Source: Trochalopteron elliotii (Eukaryota; Chordata; Aves; Passeriformes; Leiothrichidae). Taken from it: DNA of 64,000 nucleotides. Below the pieces are notes generated by a model. That model was not told the DNA's origin. It ran no database searches and saw only the letters and a program-made list of their open reading frames with translations. The stretch covers positions 1,067,342-1,131,341 of the forward strand of contig JANPWX010019802.1 of the NCBI GenBank assembly GCA_024734555.1, in the 5' to 3' direction. The number at the start of each line of letters is the position of its first letter. Position 1 is the first letter of the stretch. This document shows, piece after piece, positions 13,301 through 24,000 of this stretch. A program made the position numbers and the translations under genes.

Positions 13301-16127
13301 TGGAGATTTTTAGCATCAACTCTGTTGTCATCTAAGTGAAGATAGAAAGTGTTGTGGATTTTTTTTTTCCTTTTGTCACAGTATGCCGAATTGGTGCATA
13401 TATCTCTATCCAGTTCTATCAGATTTTTAATCAAGCAATAGTACAGTGAAATCATTGCATCTATTAAGGATTTTCTTTCATGGTGTTGTGGAGATTAAGA
13501 AGCTAGGTAAGTGCTCAAGTTGACCTAATGTCACTTGAGTAAAAGATATGATAATCAGCAGGAGATTGGTTAACTGCTACTCTCTCATGAATACATTTAA
13601 CCTCTTGATCATTGCAGAATAGCTGCAATTATGTGGTACAATGGAAGATACTCAGTATTTGGTCAGTTAAATTCAGAAATCATGGTTGACTTTGTAAAGC
13701 ATGGAATAATTTCATAGCAATAATGTACACTTGGCTGATCACAGATTCCTTTTTCTGTCTGTTAGGTTGTCTATATGAGGGAGGATGTAAGAAACAAAGT
13801 TGAATTATGAGATTGTCTGCTGTAAATGGGGGAGAAAAAATCAAGTTAAGTAAGAGAGCTAACCTACAGCTGAAGTGTTGCATATCCTGAACAAACATTC
13901 CTAGCATGATGTTGCTTTTCCAGAAACCTGTAATGGTGAATAAATGTTTTTGGTATACTTGTTATGTGTCCTCTACCTATTAAATATGGATTGCAAGTAG
14001 TGATCGTTAGGAGAACATTCCTTTTTATTCCAGACTTCCTTACTTTGGTGATTTGTAATGGAACTTCTATTCATTACAGAAGACTTCAGCAAGGTAAACT
14101 ACCTTGTGAATTAATTTGAATGTTGAAAGGCCTAACTATTGCTCTTTAATGAAGGGGAGTGTTTTTGTGAAGAAGCTGGACCATGAATAGTGGAAAGTAT
14201 TGAATCTTATAGTGGAGGGAACAACCAAAACACATTAAGAATTACACATCCTTAAGAGAAAGTACAATAATATATTATCTCATTGACAAAATACTGCATT
14301 ATTGCAAGTGTTGAGACTAAATGCTTCTAAAAAGGAAAATAGGGCATCAAAAAAAGGAGACTAGATGCATCTTTGTTCAGAATGATCTCAAAACAAGAGC
14401 TTAAACCTTGCCAAAAGTTTGATAATTGTGGTTGGAATGGACCTTGCCTACTACTGATTTAATTTGAGAATCAGACTTCTAAATGTCTCACAAGGATTTT
14501 TCAGAATGTAATTGCTATTACTGTTTTGCCGTGAGTTTTGGTTTTTTTTTTTTAAGAATGATTCCTTTTCCATATGCAGAATCTGAAATATTCCACTGAG
14601 CTGATTGGTAGGAAAGCCTCATCTCAGAGGGGTTTTTATTGGTTCTCTGAAAACATAGCTATATGTGTGGCACTTCAAATTCTAAGATTAAAAACGGCAT
14701 TGCTCCTGTATGTTTGATATTAGGCTTTCTTTGGGGAGATACGATAGTTCAGCAACTTTTGAAAAAAGAGAGAACATTATATGTGTGTCTCAGTTCCTGT
14801 TGAAAGGAGACCCATGAGAGATACAGACTGTACTCACGATGTGCCTCTGTTTTCAGAAAGAAAAGACTGCCTTTTTTGAATCAATGATCCAGCTATGCCT
14901 TTTGATGGAGTAAGAAACACAGTATTTGATGGAAAAGGCAAAATGGATGATGCTGGCATGTCTGTAGTGAATGGTGTTCTTGTATATGTTCTGTCACTGA
15001 AGGAGAACTGGATTAACTTATTTAAATCACTTGTTTGAAAAATTGGTTTTCTTGGGCAACACTTACTTTTCTTCTGATACTTTCATGGCAGATTGATTAC
15101 CTAAGGTAACAAATTAGCCCTCTGAATGAGTGGGGAACCCAGAAACAAGTTGGTGCGAGCAGGATTTTGTCCGGCAGGTGGCGAGAAGACCCAGTGTGTA
15201 CCGGTGCTTTCCATGCGATGTGGCCATTCCTGTGTCTGTAACGGTGACTGTTGGGAGGGTACACGTGCTTTCATGGGATAAAGTACTTTATTTTCAAGAA
15301 CCTTAAAATATGAGTAACAAAATCAGTAATATTTTCTTCTATTAAGAAACAGCAGCAATCAGCCCTTCTTCCTTAAGTGTAATAAATTGTTGCACCCATC
15401 TGCTAACCTGTGGTTTGCAACTTGTGTAGGTTTATCAGCTCTAGAAGAAGGGTTTTGCTAACTGAGGAATATTGAATTTTCCCTGCTTGTGATCTGTATT
15501 CTTAGTAATATACAGTCTCTTAATGCACTGCTGGACCTGGTGTAGTTGGAGTGCATGTTGGACACACAACAAGCCAGCCTGGCTTACCTGAATATGTGTT
15601 TGTGTAATGTGGTAAAATGGAACACAAATTCAATGGTGCTCTATCAATCCATGCAGTGATTCTTGCCCAAATGTCTTTTACTATCCATTAAGGTTCTAAC
15701 GAAATCCCTTTTCCCAAAGCATTGTGGAGTGACTATAGGGATGGTTTGGTGTGGATATATATATGTATGGGACAGTTGAAAACTTCTGGGTGATGTTTTT
15801 AGAGATTTTTTGTATGTGTGTATATAATAGAAAAAAAAACCGTACTGTGTCTGCATAGGGTGTTTGAAATTCAGTGTAAAATATTTGGGGTAAATTCAGT
15901 GTGAAATATTGGAGGTAAATTCCTTTAGCAACTGAAACAATTTTCAGAATACTACGGAACATGAGTATTATCTAGATTATTTCTTAATCATATGCAGAGT
16001 ATAACTGTTTTGGTGTGGAGCATAAAAGTGACTCAATATCTTTTATGACCATTCAGAAAAATAGCCTTGAGCTCCTTTGTGAAATTGTAATGTTGTCTTG
16101 ACAGTATATTCTTTAAACTACTACGGA
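7346..16127. other. MAST4 intron, largely repeat-free
   Basis: About 8.8 kb of AT-rich intron with no recognisable exon. Seen in it: a 17-bp tandem duplication (ATGCTGTCTCCTGTTCC) at about 11760-11797, and an isolated CpG-rich patch at about 15145-15270 of unknown nature. No CR1 or LTR is evident. Confidence 0.55.
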
Positions 16128-16790
16128 AGCACAGAATAACCTGGCTGGGAAGGGATGCACAAAGATCATTGAGTCCAGCTCCTGGTCCTGCACAGAACAC
16201 CCCAAGAGTCACACCATGTACCTGAGAGCATAGTCCAAATACTTCTTGAATTCTCTCAGGCTGGTGCTGTGACCATTTCCCTGGGGAGCTTCTTCCAGTG
16301 CCCAACCACCCTCTGGGTGAAGAACTGTTTTTTCTAGTATCCAGCCTAAGCCTCCCCAGCAGCTTCATGCCTTTTCCTCCTGTCACTGGTCATGAGACTG
16401 AAGAGATTGGTACTTGTCCCTCTGCTTCCTCTTGCCAGGATGTTGAAGACTCTCTCCTCAGTCTCTTCCAGGCTGGAGCAGACCAAGTGACCTCAGCTGC
16501 TCTGGCCTCCCCTACAGACCCTTCATCATCTTTGTTGCCCTCCTTTGGACACTCTCTAATGGCTTTTTCTCTTTTTTTATACTGTGGCACCCAAAACTGC
16601 CCCCAGCACTTGAGGTGCAGAGCAGAGCAGGACAATCCCCTCCCTTGCCAGCTGATGCTGTCCCTGATGTCCCCAGGACACGGGTGGCCCTCCTGGCTGC
16701 CAGGGCACTGCTGACACATGTTCATCTTGCCATCAGACAGGACCCCCAGGTCCTGTACTGTGGGGCTGCTGTCCATTCAAAACCAGAAAT
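16128..16790 (-). mobile_element. CR1 LINE 3' fragment
   Basis: It starts at the left with a decayed CACAGAATAACC (reverse complement of the CR1 3' end). It then follows the same block order as the copy at 6957, extending further into the 3' UTR and the end of ORF2. The minus-strand open frame at 16390-16776 is a remnant of CR1 ORF2 and its tail, with recognisable pieces such as VQDLGVLSD. It is 5'-truncated near 16790. Confidence 0.9.
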
Positions 16791-19700
16791 GCAGTGTTTG
16801 CAGGAGTTTGTTTCAAACCCATTATAACTACAACATCCAGGGTATGTTATGGTATATTCAAATTCTTCTCTTATTTCTAATGCGCTTATAGAAAGGCTGC
16901 ATAAGAATTAACGTTAAACACTTCCAGGTATCTCTAGTTGTATTTTGTCCACTTACCTTGACTTCTGAAATTATGGCAGTTAAAATGTTTTAATTTTTCC
17001 AGTAATTTAGTTGAATAGCTTATCAGTGGACAAAACTATGATGAAAGGCTCTCTTTTTACCTGTGGTGGAAAAAAGTTCCTGTTAGTTTGGATTGCAAGT
17101 TATCAGAATACAAGGCAATTATTTCATTGCTTGTTATCTAGTCTAAGCATATGAGTTTTCACATTTAGGAAGAAAATAATTATTTTTAAAACTCAGTGAT
17201 GGTGACTGGATGCTGTAGAGTATTTAAGGTACAGGAAATAGCCCTGGCAGAGATAGATTTAGGGGCAGAGTACAAATGAGTTTTTTCATGGTGCATAATT
17301 AATATGATTTATCATATGCTACCACCATGTGTAGTATGAGAGTGGCAGCCACACATGGGATATGTGTACGCATAAAATTAAATTTAAATTAAATCTGCAT
17401 TGTAAAACTCGAGTTACATATTCATATATAGTTTTGGATGCTTAGGTTTTATGTGGTTGATTGGCTGATTTCAGTAATTACAGTGATTTCTAAATTTTCT
17501 TGGTTTTGTCAATCAATATTATTTTCTAAGTGAAGCTGTATGAATAATGCAAAAATATCAGTTGAATGAAGATAAAACTTATTAGATTTATGTAATTGTC
17601 CTGAACACTGTCTTCTGCCATGTTTCTTTGCAGCTTTAAATAAACGTGGACTTAGGAGTATGTCTCTAAATTAATTCTGAAACACCCTTCACATTTAATG
17701 AGGTCAAATGCTTCATTTGTAGGAGAGAAAATTTTTTGGCAAAATTTGAGGTTGATTACCATCATCCTAAAATAATTTTGTCTTCCGTGAGGGGGAGGAG
17801 GAGAAAAAAGTTTCATTTTCATACACTGTACATGTTTTATGTTGTGCTGCATGTACAACTGACTGTGCCTTTCTGCTACAAGTGATGTGAAAGAATATGG
17901 GAGGTATTTTGCTGTATTTTGTATATATAAATACAAGGATAATTATATTAAATTGTTTCAAAGCGCATGGATTTTTCTTCTAAAACACAAATACTTCCAT
18001 ACCACAATCTTATCTGCTGTGGTTTTGATGGTGGATGTAACTGGAATAATAGTCTGAAAATAATGAAAGCCTCCAGAAAAAAATATCAGGCTATATGCAT
18101 TTTTAAACATGAAGATGCACTTTTGGCAATAACTAAAGAGATTCATAAACTGTGAGAAAATTCACAGTGGAGTGGATGCTTTCCTTCTTATGTGCAAACC
18201 TCTGCCTTTCAGTTCCTTCCAGTACACCTTTATAAAATGCAGCCTAGGAAAACACCACTTTTAGAAATGATAGTGAATGCACTTCTCACTGAAAGATAGT
18301 TTTATACTCCTCTGTTTGGGATTTGTCTCATCTTCCACTGGAAGGCAGTCTTCTCTTTGTTTCTTTCTTCTGCCTTCCAGTGTTACTGAGGTAGCTGCAC
18401 CAGTGATCATCAGCATATTGCAAAACTTGTTACATGTGCATTCTGTAGTTGGACAGTTTCTTCATGCATGTACATCTGTGCTTTGTCTGCCTGTAATCCT
18501 TTCTGTAAATTGTTTTCCTATGAAATTAAAGCTTCTGTGGTAGTTGAGGTGTTTTGTTAGGTTGTGGACTTTTTGTATCTGTGCCTGTCAGCGATGCATT
18601 ATGTGAGTGTTCAACTTTCTTGTGCTGTTGTTCCAGTAATCACCTCTGAGCTAGATGGAATGGGGTGCTTTTAATTCATACATACACAGTTAAATATACA
18701 GTTAGGCTGAAGTGGTGGTTGGACTAAAGCTGACTACACTCAGTATTACTGACTTTTAAAGGAACTGATAAATTGAGCGCTGGGAGATTTTGTATTTCAG
18801 TGATTAAAATAAAACTTGTGCAATATGTATAAAGATTGGGTGTAAAAATGCAACAACCTTGCAGCTGAAACTTGCAGTGTGTCATGAGAGACAAATGGTA
18901 ATATTTCGCCTCTCATCCTTGACAGTCTTTGGTTAATTAATTTTTGCCACCCTTACTGGAAGCATGTAACAGCATTTAGATTGTAATTCATTTGCCTGTG
19001 TCGTTTTTGGAAAGAGAAACACAGAAAAGATACGATGTGAGGTCACATGGATGTGAATGATTGTGATAAAGTTTTAAAGTGTAATAAAAAGAAAGAAGAT
19101 GACATTTTGAAATGGGGAAAAAAAGGAAAACAGGAAAAAATATCGGGTGGAACCCACGGGAGATAATGTAACATTTTTTCCCTTTGTTTGAAGCAGGTGA
19201 GGGGGTCTAGTCGCTTTTCAGTTTGATTTTATAAAGCAAAATAGCTTTCACTAGGGTCAGCTTGCTGCTTGAAGAGATATTACTCTTGAAAAATGAATTC
19301 AGGAGGGGTGAGTAGTGATTGTTACAGAGGACGGCAGGATGGTCACATACCCCCTTGTGGCCTACAGATTTGTAAATCTGTCAGTGTGTTTGATTTTCCT
19401 TGTCTCCCTCTTGTGGAACTAGAGTTTTGGTCAGTATGAGCATCTTCTTTCTTAACTAAAATGCTGCTCTAGTCCTGTAACTGAAGTCTGTGATGGCTAA
19501 ATTTTAAGCCATTGGCAAACGTGATGGATGCATTTGGAGCTGGAGACACGGAGGGACAGGGAAGAGGAAACATGTTCAGTAAATGTCACCGTGTAACTTA
19601 GATAAAAACTGACTGTTTTTTTAGAATAAAACAGTTGGAAATATCAGAGAAATGTAGCTTAATTGCTGAAATCATGTATTTTTTAATTGTAACAAGTGCA

Positions 19701-20189
19701 AAACAATAACGTTGATGCATTTCAGTCATTTGAAGAAGACTTCAGGGTTGGGGGCAGGGAATACAGCAGCCTTTTTTTTCTCTGTTCTTCAGATAAGCTG
19801 TTACTGCTCAGCATTATCCTTTCAGCAATCCTTCTTTTTTTTTTTTTTTTTTTTTTCTAAATGCCTTTGCTCCTGGCAGGTTTTACTACTATGGAATGTA
19901 CATGGACTACTTCTCAATATGATGCAATCTGACAGGAAATCAATATTTCTTTTCCATACTAGATTTAAGGGTGTGATTGTCATAGTCCTCATCTTAAGAC
20001 TGCTAATGGGTGAATAGCTAATAGTATGGTGACAGCTTTTGGGGAGTGGGGGGGGGTTGAAAATTAGTCATTTTTTTAACCAACAGCTTGGCAGATATGA
20101 AAACTCTGCTACCGTTTTGCTCCTTAAAATCTGTGCTTTCAGACCTAACCTTTAAGGATCTATCTAGCACCTGGTTTTTGACGGAGACG
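16791..20189. other. MAST4 intron, no gene seen
   Basis: AT-rich intron. There is a pure poly-T run at 19834-19856 and a G-rich run at about 20040-20056. Neither is a recognisable gene. The base composition changes abruptly near 20190, where a CpG island begins. Confidence 0.55.
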
Positions 20190-20242
20190 AGTTTTCCTTG
20201 CACCGGTGGGGTCAGCTGGGCTGATGCGAGGCCCTCGGGCGA

Positions 20243-20497
20243 CAAGGTCACAGCTGGACCTGCTGGCCGCCGTGCCCGCACCCTTGAGACAATCCCTCCT
20301 CTCTCCGCGGGCTCTCCGCAGCCTCACATGGGAATCCAGTGGGGCGCGGCTGATTACGGGGCGCCGTTACGGCGCTGCTGCGGTTCCGTTCTGCGAGTGA
20401 AGGAGAGAGAAGTCTCTCCTCACGGCCCCCGCTCAGCCCGGCAAGGTCACAGCTGGACCTGCTGGCCGCCGTGCCCGCACCCTTGAGACAATCCCTC
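20243..20497. repeat. GC-rich tandem repeat, period about 199 bp, cut by gap
   Basis: A 56-base block beginning CAAGGTCACAGCTGGACC and ending GACAATCCCTC occurs identically at 20243-20298 and 20442-20497, an offset of 199 bp. The second copy runs straight into the gap. The period is not a multiple of three, so the two copies cannot be read in the same frame. The perfect identity and the position at a contig edge suggest a minisatellite that the assembly failed to cross. Confidence 0.85.
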
Positions 20498-20882
20498 NNN
20501 NNNNNNNNNNNNNNNNNNNNNNNNNNNNNNNNNNNNNNNNNNNNNNNNNNNNNNNNNNNNNNNNNNNNNNNNNNNNNNNNNNNNNNNNNNNNNNNNNNNN
20601 NNNNNNNNNNNNNNNNNNNNNNNNNNNNNNNNNNNNNNNNNNNNNNNNNNNNNNNNNNNNNNNNNNNNNNNNNNNNNNNNNNNNNNNNNNNNNNNNNNNN
20701 NNNNNNNNNNNNNNNNNNNNNNNNNNNNNNNNNNNNNNNNNNNNNNNNNNNNNNNNNNNNNNNNNNNNNNNNNNNNNNNNNNNNNNNNNNNNNNNNNNNN
20801 NNNNNNNNNNNNNNNNNNNNNNNNNNNNNNNNNNNNNNNNNNNNNNNNNNNNNNNNNNNNNNNNNNNNNNNNNNNNNNNNNN
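20498..20882. other. Assembly gap (385 N)
   Basis: A run of N. It falls inside the CpG island, next to a tandem repeat and a G-run cluster. Any frame drawn through it is meaningless. Confidence 0.99.
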
Positions 20883-20909
20883 TGTGGGTCTCGGTGCCAG
20901 CCGCGCTCC

Positions 20910-20940
20910 GGGCCGGGCGGCGGACGGGCAGTACCGGGGG
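20910..20940 (+). other. G-run cluster, possible G-quadruplex
   Basis: Four G-tracts (20910-20912, 20915-20917, 20926-20928, 20936-20940) lie within 31 bases, with loops of 2, 8 and 7 bases. One loop is slightly longer than the strict rule allows. It lies just right of the gap in the CpG island. Confidence 0.45.
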
Positions 20941-21075
20941 TGGAAAGTTTGGCCGGCGCTCCGCGCGGCCGCGGCGCACTTTGCTGAACGGCGGAGCGGG
21001 CGCGTCTTCCCTTCCCGGGCTGACTTCTCCGCTGGCGTCCCTGAACTCTAGAAAACGCCGTAGCCCAAATGGTGT

Positions 21076-24000
21076 GAGGGTTATGACACAGTGTGGGTAG
21101 CGTATGTTGTTTGATCCCAAGACTCGAACCATACACTCTCTTAGGTTAATGCATAATTACTCAAATAATTAAAAAAATACATACTTGTACACACATGTCT
21201 ATTGGCGGAAAGTGTATCAATAAAGAATATGTGACTACAGCCGAAGAGAGGATGTAGTTACTTTTTTAACGTTTCACCAAAATGGAGCACCACCTCAAAC
21301 TACATCATTACTGCCCATTGTTCAGAAAGCCCCTTTGCTCAAGTAGCTCTCAGCGATGAATGTACTTCCTTTCTTTTGTTTTCCTCCACATCTGCAATTT
21401 CAATGGGAGGAGGGTGAAAAGGAAAGTCTCCATACATTTGGGATCGTTATTCTTAAGTAATATAACCCCCCATAAAGCGTTTAATATGCACTGAACTTGC
21501 ACAGTTCTGAACTTTTTTGGTAAGACACCCTTTTGGATCAGTGCTTTCAACTTAATGCTGACCCAGTGCAACAGTTTCTGTTAGGCAGATGTGTACGAGT
21601 AGAATTTGTAGCACATGTTGTTATGTAGCATACAGAAGCCCTGAAATTCTCTTGGGCCTTTTAAAGAATCCATTAGCTTTTCTTTAACTTTTTATATGAT
21701 AAAACTTGCCTGTGGAAAGTGAATAAGTTCCATAAAAAGATTAGTCAGTCCTTACATCCCAAATGTTTTCTATCAATTGATTGCCAAGTAGGAGGAATAA
21801 TCTCTGCTGCAGGTTGAGGCTGTGGATGACAGCTTTTAAAGGATATAAATTTCAGGAGGTAGATCTTCATAGTGAAACCGGATTTCCTTCTCTTAAACCT
21901 GCTCTAATCCATTTAGTAGTGTAAACCGGATTTCTGCCTTTTGACAAGAATTGAACAGCAGTCTGGTCTGATTAAGTTATAATTTAAGCCTCCGTGTGAA
22001 AGAAATGTGTTGAGTTCTGCAGATGTTGCTTTTATTTTATTTTCTGTAACTTTACCAAAACAATTTTGAATGAATATCAAAAACACTTTACAGAACTGCT
22101 TACAGTCACCTACGAGTATTGAAGGTTATGCAGTGAATAATCCAAGTACCAGAGGGGCCTATTCACACTTGCAGTGTATGTAGTTTTTGAAGATGTGTAC
22201 TTTATGCCTGTCCTTAGGATCTGGTCCTACAATGGAGAAAATCAGCCAGTGGTAAGAAGTGTTAAAATGGACATATCATCATTTAGAAAAAGATGGGAGG
22301 GGTAGAAATGCTGTTTACACTCAAGTTATATTCATTAGATCTTTAAAGTGAATCCGTCTTCATATTGTCCTCTCACTCCCCTTACATTCTTCTGTTGCTT
22401 TGTTTCTATCTTCATCTGTTGTCCGTGCAACTAGCCTAGAGACTTTTGACTAGGTTTGATGATGTTGTGAGCTGGAAAGTAGGTTATATGACAAGGGGTG
22501 TAGCTGCTGTTTAAGTTCTGCTAGTAAATATTAAGTGTCTGAGTTGTTTACTTTGCTGACTTTTTGATTTTATAGTACATTCCAAAATAGTGATTTGGTT
22601 ATTTTATAGTAACAGTATATGTTTTTACCATTAAAAAAAACCAAAAACAAACCCAAACAAAAATCCAACCCAAAACCTAAATAACTCTGCTGTATTTGTT
22701 TCCTGTGGGAGTAATCCATGTGCTTTGCCCCTTCTTTTTTTTATATGTTATTGGTACTCTCTTGTAAATATTACTGAGTATATTCTGAAAGGGATAAATG
22801 AAAACATCCCCAAAGGTCAAAAAAACAAAACACCCCAAAAACCCTCCCCATCAGAAGAACCCCAAACCCAAACAAACAAAAACCCCATAACAAAACAACC
22901 ACCTCGTCCTCCAAATAGCAAAACAGCCCCCAAGAAAAACAATGGGAGAAAAGAAAAGAAAAGGAAATATTCTGAGTTAAAACTGTTCTGAAATACTTGG
23001 GATCTTCAATATAAGGTTAGATAACTTAATAAAACTTTGTCAGTTCTCTTGGTTAGAAATAGAAATGTTAAAAGCAGATAAATCTGCTTAAAAACTGTGT
23101 GCTTTCTTAGGTGAAGGTGCATTTAAATTAAACTGAAGATATGATAAATAGCCTATGAGTAACTTAAAAAAGAAGTTGATATAACTGCTGTTTTTTTCTT
23201 TCTTCTTTGTACACAGTTTGCTTCAAAGCTTGATTTACAGGACACACAAACCATTTCCTTTTAGACGGGAACCTGATATAGTTGTGTTTAATGCCTTGTA
23301 CCATCGTGCTGTGTTTAAAAAAAGCCAGGAAGCAGCTTGAATTGAATCTCAAAATATAAGTCTTAAGTAAATATGTAGACTTGGATAAATCTTGTTTCAG
23401 CTTGATATGTAAAAGATTTTTCTGTTGCTCAGGCTTCTGAGAGAAACTGAGCCTTTTTGTTGCAACCTGAATACACATATCTATTCAATCTTACTACACC
23501 CTCTTTCCTGTGTCTAGTTACTTATGTTGTTTGTATTCATAGATGAATAAAAGCATTTGGATCTGTAGCATATGCTGCTTTTCAGTGAACAGATTCTGAA
23601 GGTTTAATTGCAAAGGACACTTTTTTGGTAAGAAACATCAGGATAAAATTGATTATTTCTATCAACGTCTGAGTTTTTAAAGTGCAGTTTAGGATGGATT
23701 GAAATAATAATTTCTTGCAAAAAATTTGAAAAAGATGAAAACAGCTAATTATTTCTTGCACATTATTAATTACATTCTTAATTGCAGTCTGCTAACAGCC
23801 TATGATTGTAGCTGTTTGACTAAACAGTGTACTTCATATTGCCTTAAACCAATCACTCCAAACCCACACGATGGTGAATAAAGGTAGCACACGTTCATTT
23901 CCTTGAGTCTGTCAGGATATGAGAATGTGGGAGAACCCTTACTGCCAGAAGCAGCCAGCTTCAGTCATGCTTCCAGTGGCAATTGAGCTTTCACTTTGTC

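Larger units (their letters stand above)
20190..21075. promoter_or_regulatory. CpG island, possible internal MAST4 promoter/first exon
   Basis: About 500 sequenced bases on either side of a gap are GC-rich and dense in CpG, in sharp contrast to tens of kb of AT-rich intron around them. The right part (20883-21073) is open in one + strand frame and exits in phase 0 at a possible GT donor (GGT|GTGAGG at 21074). That matches the phase-0 start of the exons at 35839 and 57562. Bird CpG islands usually mark promoters, and MAST family genes are known to use several transcript starts. I infer a candidate internal promoter, not a proven one. GC-rich DNA has few stop codons by chance, so the open frame is weak evidence. 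An antisense transcript or a GC-rich minisatellite are the alternatives. Confidence 0.5.

Noticed and set aside
16298..16776. Overlapping frames of 117-138 codons on both strands
   Set aside because: They are parts of a 5'-truncated CR1 copy, not host genes.
21117..21133. tRNA-like B box (GGTTCGAGTC) on the minus strand
   Set aside because: There is no A box, acceptor stem or anticodon arm at the required spacing.
20248..21136. Long minus-strand frames of 229-294 codons across the CpG island
   Set aside because: They pass through 385 unknown bases, and GC-rich DNA has few stops by chance. The 199-bp repeat changes frame between copies.
22725..22991. Pro/Lys/Asn-rich + strand frame
   Set aside because: It is a composition artefact of A/C-rich low-complexity DNA.
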